Assembly (NCBI GenBank): GCA_963675135.1
Contig: OY776124.1
Coordinates: 21,326,066-21,390,065, forward strand
Reading direction: 5' to 3'
DNA from: Galeopsis tetrahit
Taxonomy: Eukaryota > Streptophyta > Magnoliopsida > Lamiales > Lamiaceae
DNA: 64,000 bases
A program made the position numbers and the translations under genes. The first letter of the stretch is position 1; the number at the start of each line of letters is the position of its first letter. This document shows, one piece after another, positions 39,349 through 49,800 of the stretch. Below the pieces are notes generated by a model, which worked only from the letters and a program-made list of their open reading frames with translations, was not told the DNA's origin and did no database searches.

Positions 39349-40641
39349 TCAAGCGTCAATGTTTTTCATAAAATGCAAGTATTGGTCAACGGAACCAGAG
39401 GGAACCGCTAAGCCGACTTTTATTGCATTGGCCATATTAGGGACAGGCAGCAATTTGCAAATGTTGTTAGGGCAAGACGGGACCACATTAACCGGCTTTC
39501 CAATTCCAAAGTCAACCTGATCGAACCCGATCCATGACCATGAAGTCATGAGCAACGCGCCCGCTGAGTCAACATTGGCCCGATTCCAACTCACAACTTC
39601 CGCCACCCCTCTCACATGCTCATTTGTCACCCTTTCTTTAGCCTTCATCACCAATTCCACCGCGCCTTTTTCGGTCAAGTCTCCAACACTAGCTTCAGCA
39701 TATCCCAAAATAAACCCGTTCCCGTAGTATCCACTTGGTAAACTCGGCTCAACTCGTTGTCTTATGCTTATGCTAAATATGAGTTTTACTTTTTGGTCGG
39801 AGGGTAAGTTTAGTGCCCTAGCCCAACTTCTCCAAACGAGAGCGGACACTACGTCGAACGACGTAGGTTTGGATTGGGTTACCTTCTTCTTCAACTCGTT
39901 TATCTTATTTCGATCGAAAGTGACGAAAGTGGGTACAAATTGTTCTTGAACGTAACGAGAAGTGAAATAGCCAGACACGTCAGCAATACTTTTGAATTCG
40001 GGATGGCCCAGTGAGTAATCACGAGTTGGGTCAAACGGCAACATCGGGTCTAAAAGATGACGACTCCAGACAGGTTTAGGGTCAATCTCATGACGCTTAC
40101 CCTGAGCTAAATCGCCTAACGAGTTGAGGAACTCACCGATTCCAGTGCCGTCGGCCATGATGTGGTTCAAGCACACCGCCAGCACGGCACCTCCATCCGA
40201 TAGCCACGTCAGCTGCAGTATAAGCACTGGGTCCCCCTTCAGTACATCATCAGCATGTAACGACAAAAACTGCTTCCACTTAAATGAAGGATTTGGGGCT
40301 GCTTCGAATTCGGAGACGGTTGCGTCTGAAACCGCGTCTACGAAAAGAACGCCCTGAGCCTGGCAATCGATCTCCAGAAACGAACTGTCGTCGGTCGGAT
40401 GTCGCAGCCTCCCAGCTAGTGGGTAGTAAGGGACGAGGACCCGACCCAAACCCGACTTGAAATTGTTTGTGATTGTAGCTCGATCCACTTCATGGGCTGG
40501 AGGCTGGTAAACGAACATAAATTTGAAGCTGAAACGCACGAAAAGCTGAGAATCTAATGAAGACAGTTGAAGAACATGATTTGGAGTAGGCTCAGAAGGA
40601 GGGATCAAAACTTCTTGTTTCACAACCACAGGGATTTCCAT
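39349..40641 (-). CDS. BAHD-family acyl-CoA-dependent acyltransferase
   Basis: An intronless ORF of 430 residues, normal for the family (about 430-460). The catalytic HxxxDG motif is H160-I-M-A-D164-G165. The structural DFGWG motif appears as D377-F-G-I-G381, with Ile for Trp. Other family marks are PYYPLAGRLR (71-80), SFDVVSALVWRSW (261-273) and GYYGNGF (304-310). BAHD enzymes are cytosolic and transfer an acyl group from acyl-CoA to an alcohol or amine. The N-terminal LSSLDSQLFVRFSFKFMFVYQP recalls proteins annotated as omega-hydroxypalmitate O-feruloyltransferase-like, but the substrate cannot be told from sequence alone. It is the only host gene in the window, between two retrotransposon clusters, with GC content clearly above its surroundings. 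The start is supported by a TATA-like run ~45 bases upstream. Confidence 0.93.
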   Translation of the reverse strand: MEIPVVVKQEVLIPPSEPTPNHVLQLSSLDSQLFVRFSFKFMFVYQPPAHEVDRATITNNFKSGLGRVLVPYYPLAGRLRHPTDDSSFLEIDCQAQGVLFVDAVSDATVSEFEAAPNPSFKWKQFLSLHADDVLKGDPVLILQLTWLSDGGAVLAVCLNHIMADGTGIGEFLNSLGDLAQGKRHEIDPKPVWSRHLLDPMLPFDPTRDYSLGHPEFKSIADVSGYFTSRYVQEQFVPTFVTFDRNKINELKKKVTQSKPTSFDVVSALVWRSWARALNLPSDQKVKLIFSISIRQRVEPSLPSGYYGNGFILGYAEASVGDLTEKGAVELVMKAKERVTNEHVRGVAEVVSWNRANVDSAGALLMTSWSWIGFDQVDFGIGKPVNVVPSCPNNICKLLPVPNMANAIKVGLAVPSGSVDQYLHFMKNIDA

Positions 40642-40682
40642 TTTTCTTAATTGTGTTTATACATATATTCACATTACACACG

Positions 40683-40692
40683 TATATATATA
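40683..40692 (-). promoter_or_regulatory. possible TATA box of the BAHD gene
   Basis: An alternating TATATATATA run 42-51 bases upstream of the ATG. It would imply a very short 5' leader. The surroundings are AT-rich, so chance is possible. Confidence 0.4.
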
Positions 40693-40856
40693 GTATAAGC
40701 TTGTGATCAGGAACATTTAATTACAACATCCAATGCATATGAATGAGATTTATTGCTACATAATGGTGTAACATTTTTTTTTTTTATATTTATCAAATAG
40801 TCCCTTTTTTAATTACATAGACACTATCATTCATACTACTATAATAGAAGATATTA

Positions 40857-41095
40857 CTCCCTCCGTCCCAGATTAACTTTCACACTTACTGTTCACCCCT
40901 TTTTTTTAAAAAAAATATTATAATAAATAGAATTTTAAGATATAATTTTATAAAAAAATAAATAAGTGAATTGACTTGTGTGTATGTATGTACTATAAAA
41001 ATAATAACATTAAATCTAATATTTTAGATATTGTATGGATAGAGTTTCTAAAGACATAAAAAGTAGGTATGAAAGTTAAGCTGGAACAGAGGGAG
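40857..41095. mobile_element. Stowaway-type MITE (239 bp)
   Basis: Terminal inverted repeats CTCCCTCCGTCCCAGATTAA (left) and the complement of TTAAGCTGGAACAGAGGGAG (right), flanked by TA on both sides. CTCCCTCCGTCCC ends and a TA target are diagnostic of Stowaway elements. It sits ~215 bases upstream of the BAHD start codon, in its likely promoter. Confidence 0.9.
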
Positions 41096-41298
41096 TACAT
41101 CATTTTGTAATAATACATCATCATCATATAATAACAAATTAAATGTAAAAGAGAATCCTTCCAAAAATTAATTAAAAGCAGCGATTAATGTTGAATACAC
41201 ATGATTCTACTTTATACAGATTTTGTGCATGATAAAGATGAATTAATTGTGAAACGCCCTGATTTTATTGCTTTTTCTGTTGGGTGAAGAAGATACCA

Positions 41299-41430
41299 AC
41301 AAGAGTTGGTGTAATATATAATTAATTCTGACAAAGTTTGGTCAACATATACAAACGAGAGTTGGTATATAAATAAAACAGCTATAAATCTGATAAAGTT
41401 TGGTCAAGATATATACAAACAAGAGTTGGT
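41299..41430. repeat. short imperfect tandem repeat
   Basis: Three copies of [A/G]AGAGTTGGT ending at 41310, 41366 and 41430, each associated with ACAAAC and GA[C/T]AAAGTTTGGTCAA, at periods of 56 and 64 bases. Function unknown. Confidence 0.6.
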
Positions 41431-42515
41431 ATAAAACAGTTATGCAATTTTATGTCAGTCAAAAGTGATAGTTGTAATATTTTATTATTGTTAATAGTTA
41501 GTAAAATAATGATTCGATGAGAGTGAATGATATATTATTTTATTATTGGTAATTAATGAGGTAATAATTGAATAAGGTTTAATTATTAGCTAGTATTTTG
41601 TTAATTTATAGTGTAAATATATGTATTTAATATTTAATATACTTATATATATTTATATTAATTATTATTTTTCTATAGTAATGTATATATAAATATAATA
41701 ATTATTATTATTTTTATATGTTTGACATAATAAAATTAAATATAAGTAGTTGTTATTTTTCTATAGTATATAATATTAGTTATATAATTTTTATATGATT
41801 GTATAAAAATAAGAGTGAGAGTGAGAGTGAGAATAAGTGGGTAAAATAATAATAAAGGACAAGGGGTGTGTGAAAGATATTAAAGTAAGATAGAGAAGAA
41901 AGTAGGAGAGAAAATGATTGGTTGAAAATAAAATAGTGATTGAAAAAAATTATCGGCAGGATAAATTTTGATTGAAAAAAATAAGTGAGTGATCAATTTT
42001 AATAGTGGGTAATCAAATGCAAAAATAGGTAAATTTAAGTGACTAAAAATGATATTTTCCACTAATCAACTTGCATGAATTAAGCTACCAATTTTTAATA
42101 AATTGATTACATTGATTAAAATTGCAAATTGATAATATTATATTAACATTTGCAAGTTAAATAAATATAAATTAAGTCCCCTGAATTATGGACTTAATAA
42201 AATGTTAATGTGATGTGGTACTAACTTGAGTTTTTCTTAGTGTAGTCAAATTCAAATTGACTACCGTAGTCAGTATGTCGAATTGTGCCACGTGGCGTTA
42301 TATGCATCGTATAAACATGCTACCAGTTATACAGGTTTAAGTTAATTAAATTATTTTTTATTTGTATTGTTATTTACTATATTACCCTTCTTTAATATAA
42401 ATAAAAAAATTAAATTATCGAAAATAACAAAATTACTACCCTACCCTTTTAATACAAATTTTATTTAGTCATTATTTTAAAATTAAATACATACAATTCC
42501 AACAAAATTAAAGTA
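41431..42515. other. AT-rich upstream host DNA without a gene
   Basis: Very AT-rich. It contains a (GAGAGT)n run near 41811-41832, a third GATTGTATAAAAATA phrase at ~41799, and a perfect GCCACGTGGC palindrome (G-box core) at 42287-42296, ~1.65 kb upstream of the BAHD start. I see no coding region. Confidence 0.55.
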
Positions 42516-42520
42516 AATCT
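42516..42520. repeat. presumed target-site duplication of RT-5 (AATCT, left copy)
   Basis: The five bases before the TG end of the RT-5 LTR. The right copy is off-window, so this cannot be confirmed here. Confidence 0.35.
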
Positions 42521-44137
42521 TGTTGGTCCTTGGTGGAGTATAACACAAGTGTATGGGGGGGGGGGGGAATGCACTTGTGTATGCAAATTCTTTTTCTTTT
42601 TGACAAACTGGTCTTATCAGGCAAGTTGTCTCACAACTGGCCTGAGTGTGAACTTTGATAGATACTTGTCCTACTGATTACTATTGAGTGATCAGTTGGC
42701 TAAATATCTAAAAGAGTTGCTAAGTGCGGAATGTGGTTGGCCTTTGACTAAAGAAATACTCCAAGTTAATTTCTGAAAAGATACAGATTATCAGGGACTT
42801 TGTCCAAAACAGATTTTCTCACTTACTAAGTTATGTTTCTTTAAAATATGTTTGAATGTAAGTGAAATAAAGAATGCAGTAAGTAAATAGCACACAAGTT
42901 TATAGTGGTTCAGAGACTCAAGCTCCTACATCCACTTTCCCTGATTGAACAAGATAATTCCTTCACAATGGAATTAGCTTGTTTTATAGTGTCAAGGTGC
43001 ACTGATCAACAACACTCTCTTAGTGTTTTGATCCCTAGGATAACTTGAGTCCTAGTGCTCAATCTCTCTGAGTTAAGGCTGTGATTCACAATAACAGTCC
43101 TTAACTCCTCACTTCTACAACAAACTCTCTCTTCACTAAATGAGATAAGGGTTTGAGGTTTGGTTCCAACTAGTAGAGATATCCTTTACAATAAGAACAG
43201 TGTAAAGGCTTAGGATATCTCAATGCTAAGCTTGGGATGTTTACAAGGATTGGCTTAGCTAAAAGAAGTGATTCACGAAGTTTGGAATTCTAGAGAACAG
43301 CTTGGTTTCCTTTGAAAGCTTGATGATAGTTTGATAGCTTGTAGTTGGATATTTGAATCCCTTGATCACTTCTGTATTTATAGGCAAATTTGAGCAGCTA
43401 ACCGTTGGAGGGATAGCAATTCAAACTTGTCTATTTGCAGCACCATTGAAACGGCTATGAAGCTTGGCATCCTTTTATCCACTGTGTAAAAGGCCTCTTC
43501 AATGGTTGCTTGAATGAATGTGTTGACTTCTGAAAAATGCGGCTGAGATGACTTGTGTCAGTTTCCAAATATGCACATTTCCCAAGGTTGATTTGTGGCA
43601 GAAGCTACACTCAACAAACGGTCAGATGGGACAAGCTCCCTGAACATTCCTGCTGTAGTTTAGAATATTCCAACATTCATTCAATGCTTCACTCTTTAAT
43701 GCTTCACGTCTTCAATGCTTGGTTCAGGCATGATTGGCAATAAATGCTTCATTGATATTGTCTTCTGTGAGTTTTGGCATTCAATGCTCTTGATCATTTG
43801 CACTTTAATTGTTCTGATCATATGCATTTATGATCATTGCCTTAGCATGCTTGACCTCTTCAGCTTAGTTGTCCACTGTTATAGCTTGTCTTGCAAGATC
43901 ATCAACTTTGGCCTAGAAAACTTAATACATATCAAGCTGCCTAACATTCAGCTTTGGACAACTATCCTGAACTCTAAAATCTCAACAACATTTCTGAGAT
44001 TTTTGACTTAAACATTCTACTTACTCAAGTGTTCTGGGACAACTTGTCTGAACTTAGACTTGAGCATATCTCAACTAATCTGAACATCATCAATCAGGGG
44101 TTTTGGTATCTAAATCAAAATCATTTTATTCCCAACA
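42521..44137 (-). repeat. 3' LTR of RT-5 (1,617 bp)
   Basis: The plus strand starts TGTTGGTCCTTGG and ends TTATTCCCAACA, next to the polypurine tract. It includes a G13 tract (about 42555-42567 on plus), an inverted repeat AGTTGTCTCACAACT within 42618-42644, and a core promoter with a full-consensus MSA site. It is oriented toward the BAHD gene. Confidence 0.9.
43375..43409 (-). promoter_or_regulatory. RT-5 LTR core promoter: TATAAATA plus perfect MSA site
   Basis: TATA box at 43375-43382; TCCAACGGTTA at 43399-43409 matches YCYAACGGYYA at every position, 16 bases upstream. Read-out from this 3' LTR would go leftward into the host island toward the BAHD gene on the same strand. Confidence 0.6.
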
Positions 44138-44151
44138 ATTTCCCCCTTTTT
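44138..44151 (-). other. 3' polypurine tract of RT-5
   Basis: Sense AAAAAGGGGGAAATT directly before the 3' LTR. Confidence 0.9.
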
Positions 44152-44453
44152 GATGATGCCAAAACCTATTACAAAGGGAACTTGACATAGACTATACTTT
44201 ACCTTCAGGGAGAGTGAACTGGTCAACTTGCCTGAAAGAAACTGTTAGCACAAAAAATCAAGTATATATGTGATGATAGGTTAGTTGAGATAATGAGTTG
44301 TTATCTCTTGATAGAAATATAGTGATCCTTTTATAAAAGTGATAGAGCATTACAGAGCTGAAAATTTAAAAGAAAATGACTCACTAGTCTAGAACTTCAA
44401 AACAACAAACATAAAAATCATAACAGCAAATAAGGAAAAAGTGAACTTATCCA
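44152..44453 (-). other. RT-5 3' untranslated region
   Basis: About 300 AT-rich bases between ORF3 stop and polypurine tract. No ORF. Unlike RT-6, the repeated ATCAGAGCA word is not conserved here. Confidence 0.6.
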
Positions 44454-44536
44454 TCACAGAGTTCCATCATCTTGAGGAGCAATGCCATACTGAGCCCATA
44501 CTCTTTTCTTCAGTTCCCAGATCTCTTTGTTGGTTC
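44454..44536 (-). pseudogene. RT-5 ORF3, last 27 codons, separated by RT-6
   Basis: In sense the frame encodes ...KEIWELKKRVWAQYG... and ends in TGA at 44454-44456. It matches the C-terminal end of RT-6 ORF3 (MALKRRVWAQYGMLPPPED). It is the continuation of 60119-64000 on the other side of RT-6. Confidence 0.8.
44532..44536. repeat. target-site duplication of RT-6 (left copy, GGTTC)
   Basis: GGTTC before the left LTR is repeated at 60119-60123 after the right LTR. Confidence 0.93.
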
Positions 44537-46384
44537 TGTTGGTCCTGAAAGGAGTAGATAACAAGTGTATGGGGGGGGGGGGGGGGAATACACTTGTATG
44601 CAATTCTTGTTGAACTTTGATCAAACCACAACTCTGCTGAAGGTGATTAACTCTTCTAAGATAATCAATCCACTAAGTACTATTGAGTACTTAGTTGAAT
44701 AACTATCTAGGGGAGTTATATGTGCGGAATAGTGGTTGGCCCTTTAAGTTTAGACTCCTTTAATTTCTGAAATCACTTAGTCAATGTAAAACAGTCCAGT
44801 TAAGCTTCAGGGAAGTTGTCCAAAACAGTTTTGCACAGTCTTTGAATGTGTATCTTTGAAAGATCAGTTTTGTGTGCAGTGTTGAGTGAATGTAAGTACT
44901 TGTAAAGTAAATCAACACAAGAGTTTATAGTGGTTCAGAGACTCAAGCTCCTACATCCACTTTCCCTGATTTAACAGGATAATTCCTTCACTCTTGGAAT
45001 TAACTTGTTTTATAGTGCCAAGGTGCACTTGATCAAGAACACCACTCCTTGGTGAATTGATCCCTAGGATGTCTAGAGTCCTAGTACCCTCTTCTCAACT
45101 CAGAACTGAACTGTTCTTCTCTCAACAGTCAGTTCCTACCACTTCTACTACTACAACCTTCTCACTTTCACTCTTGAAAGATATGAGGATTGAAGTAAGG
45201 TTCCAACTAATGAGATATCCTTTACAATGAAGATCAGTGTATAAGGATAGGATATCTCTCTAAGCTTGTGTATGAATATACAATTGGGTTCAGCTTAGAA
45301 GAAGTGTATAAAGACTAAGATAGTCTCTTTGAAAGCTTAAGAGCACTTGTCAACTTGTAGGATAGTTGGATATTCTTGTCAAGGTTGAGGTGCTGGTTGA
45401 GTTCAGTTGGATTCTTTCAAATGGTCTTCACACTTCTGTATTTATAGACAAAATGGAGGATTTGCCCGTTGGAGAGGCAGCCCCAAATTGCTATAAATGT
45501 CTTCCTTGAGTTCTTCAAACTGGAAGACAGATTCTTGATAGTGACATGTCCTCATTTGGGTAATAAACGGCTGTAACAGTTTTGTCTTCATTCTGCAGCA
45601 CTTTTCCCAATGTTTGACTTCTTGTTAGGACTTGGACATGGCTTCTGAAGGTTGATCCAATGATAGGACAACATTCCTTATCATCTGGACAACTCTCCTT
45701 ATCATTATCAGCAGTTTTGCTTTTCAGCATGGTTGGCTTGCTCTTCTTCAGATGACTTGGCTCTTTCCCTTTATTTCTCTTGTGTATGGTCTTAGCTCAT
45801 TCCTTTGAGGACCTTTAGGGACTGGTTGTCTCAATCTCTTCAGCATAGTTGATCTTAGGCTTTCAGAGCACTTGATCTTGGTCAATTTAGCTGAGACAAC
45901 TCCTCTGGACAACTCTCCTGATCAGCATGATTGGTCTTTTTGCATCAGAGCACTTTATACTTTAGAGTTGGCTTATCTGGACAACTCTCCTGACCAAAAC
46001 CTTTGAGTAGTCTTGTCCTTTTGAGCTAGGTAGGTTTGTTCTTGCACATGGCTAGCTTCTTTGGACAACTCTCCTGATCAGAGCTTTAAGAATACTTTCT
46101 CTGGACAACTCTCCTGATAAGAGCATCTTAGATTTCATAGAGTGTCCTTACTCTTTGTTCCAGAATTTGAGCCTTGGGGAGACTTGATCTTGATCATCTT
46201 CAAAGCATAGGTTCCCCCTCAAATTGTGCATCTAATTGTCTAAGAGCTGCCTAACATTTCAGCTTCTCATCTAGCCTATAATCTATATGTTCTAACATTC
46301 TTAGAACATATTTTTCATTGACTTAGGCATGTCTCAGGGGGTTTTTGGTATTCAATCAAAACATAGCTCATTTTATTCCCAACA
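44537..46384 (-). repeat. 3' LTR of RT-6 (1,848 bp)
   Basis: Ends TG at 44537 and CA at 46383-46384 on plus. Core promoter: TATA at 45439-45446 and TCCAACGGGCA at 45463-45473. G16 tract at 44571-44586. It lacks 23 bases of the palindrome found in the 5' LTR at 58351-58370. Confidence 0.95.
45684..46124 (-). repeat. five dispersed copies of a ~20-bp word in RT-6 U3
   Basis: CTGGACAACTCTCCTGATCA or close variants occur at about 45685, 45905, 45977, 46061 and 46100 on the plus strand, and again in the 5' LTR at matching places. Partial versions, mostly in inverse orientation, occur in gag, pol linker and ORF3. A regulatory role is an inference. Confidence 0.65.
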
Positions 46385-46398
46385 ATTTCCCCCTTTTT
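46385..46398 (-). other. 3' polypurine tract of RT-6
   Basis: Sense AAAAAGGGGGAAATT adjoining the 3' LTR. Confidence 0.9.
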
Positions 46399-46843
46399 GA
46401 TGATGCCAAAACCTATACAATTTTAAGCAAAAGTGACTTGTCTACACCTATTACATGTATCTTCAGAAGACATGACTGAGGTCAATATTCCTGAAAAGTA
46501 ATGTGTTAGTGTATTCACTGTTTTTGTTGCAAGTAGGTTTTAAGTTAGGCATAGAGAGATTTGAGTTTCTTGATTCAAAATAAGTTCAACTATCATTCAT
46601 TCAAAAAATCATTACAGGCATGTTGATAGTTGAAATTAACATATCAGAGCATGAATCAATAACACTTAAGTATATCAGAGCACTTCATTACAATAATTCA
46701 AAATGATATTTTCAGCATCAGAGCACAGAACTTGTATCAGAGCAATCTTTAACAGATCAGAGCAACCAGATTAACACATCAGCAAACTTGACCATATTTC
46801 AGCATAGTTGATCATTCAAGTAAGGTCAGAAGACTTAGCCATT
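46399..46843 (-). other. RT-6 3' untranslated region with repeated ATCAGAGCA
   Basis: About 445 bases. Five copies of ATCAGAGCA lie at about 46642, 46673, 46717, 46736 and 46756 on the plus strand. In the sense RNA each reads UGCUCUGAU, complementary to the primer-binding site UGGUAUCAGAGCA of the same RNA. Confidence 0.6.
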
Positions 46844-49800
46844 TCAAAGATCATCCTCAGGAGGTGGCAGCATTCCATACTGTGCCCACACTCTTCTTTT
46901 CAGTGCCATGGCTTCTTGGTTGGTTCCCTTAGGTCCAAGAACCATCTTGTTCAGCTTAAGGATCTCAGTGAATTCCCTCAGAATTCTTGCTTGGTCAATC
47001 CATCCTTCAAGCTTTGGAGGCATGTATATGATTGGCTTGGGAGCTGTGAGTTCAAATCTTGCAATGTCAGCAGCTGCAAGTAGTTGTTGATACAACTCTC
47101 TGTAGTATTCTAGCATGAACTCAGTGAAGGCAGAGTTTGCATCTCCTCCATTCCATCTGTCAATGACATAAAAGTCATAGACAAACTCCCTTTTGGCTTC
47201 TTCCCATGTGTCATTCAGTTGAATTGGCACCCATTTATCCAAGTGTGGATATTTGGTGTCCATTGGGATTAGAAGCTGAGGCTTCATCTTGCTGTAAGTT
47301 GCTCTTCTCCTTCTTGGTTTCTGAAAGTTTGCTCTCCTTTCATCTCTTGCTCTGTTGGCTTCTTCCATCAGATCAATTTTCTCATGGGCCCTCATCATGG
47401 CCAGTTTCTGTTGTGTTTCAGGGTCTTTGCCATACCCTTCATGAAACAGCTATGATGGATCATGGGCTAGAACAGTTGTCTTCTTCTTAGGTTCAGATCC
47501 AAATCCTTCAGCAAATAACTCTTCAGTCTCTTCAGTTGATTTGGCACCTTCAGCAGTTTTTCCAGATTCAGAAGATTTGTCCTCTTCAGCAGTTTTGGCT
47601 TTCTTTGATGTAGGCTCATCCTCATCAATTCTGAATTCAGGTGGAAGATCAAGGCTGCTAGGAAAGTCAGTGAATTTCTCAATTTGTCTCTTCTTTCCTT
47701 GGGCCTTCTTGATTTTTCCTCTGGTTTGGACACCTTCAGCATCTTTGTCCAAACCTGACACTTCACCACCTGGTCTTTGCTGTTTCCTTGCCCTTTCTTC
47801 TTGAGCTGAGGCCATTGAGTTCTTCAATGCCAATGCTAACTGCTCCTCTTCATCCAAATCTTCCAAATTCAGCATTTCTGGCTCTTTTCCCTTTCCTTCA
47901 GGGACTTTGTCCTTCCCTTTCACTGGACTCCCAATCACCAAGGCACCTTTTGCTCTAGCTCTTTCCCTTTCCCCCTTTTTGGCAGCATCAAAGCACTGGG
48001 GCTTTAGGTCACTCATTGTTGAGGCCATCAGGGATTGGGCCTGGTTTAGGGACTTCATCTCTTCCAACAAATATACATTTTCATCATGTATATTCTGCAT
48101 TCTGTCACTGCTCAAGCTAAGGAAAGCTAGAACAGGCTTCATCTTTTGTTGGACAACCTCTTCCATGGCTGTTTTCAGAGATGCATCCAGTTGGGCTTTT
48201 AAGAGCTCAGTGAGGTTGGCCACTGCACCTTCAGCAATGTTGGCCAACACTTCTTGGGAAAATTTTTATGAGGCAGCTTTGACCATAGCTAGCCTTTGCT
48301 CTTCAGCTCTTCTCTTTTGTAGTGCTGTCTTCTTTCCAAGAGCTTGCTTGACAGTGAGCCTGAGAGCTTTGACATTTGCATTGTGATTATCTCTCAGCAG
48401 CTTCTGTTCTTTCTTGACCTCCTCTGAGATGGCTTCCATGGTAGATTTGGCACTTTGAACTTCAGTGGAGATGGTTTGAAGACCAGATTCCACACCACTG
48501 ATTCTTGCCTCAAGGGTTGGTAGCACAACATCTTCAGAGCCAGTGAGCCTCATTTCTACAGATGCTAGAGTCCTTCCTTGCTCATTCAATGCTCCTGAAG
48601 TTTCAGCATGAGCAGATTGGACTTGATGAGCCAAGGAGTCCAACTTCTCTGATTGCATGCCAAGTAAGGCTTGAGCTGAGCCTGTATCAACTTGGATAGG
48701 TGCATCTGTGAGGAACTCATCTGCAAAAATTTGGTCAAGAGAAATACCTGCAACATCAGATAAATCAAACAAGTTAGGAAATAAGCACTCATCACCCTCA
48801 ATTTCTTTTTCATAAGACTCTGATACATCAGCAGTCTTCTTCTCATTTTCAACTTGTTCTTTTCTCCCTTCATGGATAATGTTCTCACTCAAGGAATCAG
48901 GCCTCCTTTCACCAAGGGATTCCTGAAGTTCAGATTTGACTTCAAGAATAACCTGTCCTTCCTCACTTATTCCACCCTCATATTGTGGTACACTCACTAT
49001 CTTAGTGATGACTACCTCTCTTTCATCCATAACTCCCTCTGATTTTTCAACTATGCTCTCCTTTTCAACTCCTTCTCCTAAACCTGCAGCATCTCCACCT
49101 TCAACAAGGTTCAAAGATGGCAGTTGTGGGGAGATCACAGTGCTTATATCAGCAGCCACTGAGTCATCCTGAATGATTAAGGGCTGATCAATGTCCAACT
49201 CTTCTGACACTGAATAGGCCTTAATCAAACTAGCCTCTAATACAGGAACCTCAACATCTTTAGGCTGTGCCTTGGGTTCAGAAGAACCTTCATTGGCAGA
49301 TGTATCTTTGGTTGTGTTACCACCCTTGGTCAACACCTCTGAAGTTACAGAGCCTTTCCTATGATAGGTTTTGGGAGGATTGGAAAGTCTATCTGCTACA
49401 GAAGACTTGGGTTGAAGGGGTTCAGGGAGGTTGGCTTGAAGGGTTTCAGGAGGGTTGGGATTTGAAGGGTTTGAGGGATCATCAGGGGAATCATCATCAT
49501 TAGAGCCACTGTCAGGGTGACTGGTTCCCTTGGCTTTTCTTTCTTTCTCCTCTTCAATCTTATCAGCTACCAATTTTGCAAAAATCTCCTCATCTATGAG
49601 GAATCTTGTCTTTGAAACTCCAGCAAAGTGTAGCAATCTGTTCTCCTCTATCTGCCACCAGTTTGTACCCTTATCTTGGATGACTTGTGATATCTCCATC
49701 AAGGATTTGTCTTTCACATCAACAAGCATCCTTAAATCTTGAAAGGCCTTCTGAATTCTTGGAAATTCAGCAAGTTGTGGATACAAACTGTCCACAGTAG

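Noticed and set aside
42287..42296. GCCACGTGGC as a BAHD regulatory G-box
   Set aside because: Perfect palindrome but 1.65 kb upstream in AT-rich DNA, with a MITE and repeats between; listed only as a site.
47907..48386. 159-codon plus-strand ORF antisense to RT-6 ORF3
   Set aside because: Shadow of the sense frame's codon bias; no recognisable domain or context. The same applies to other antisense ORFs in gag, pol and ORF3.
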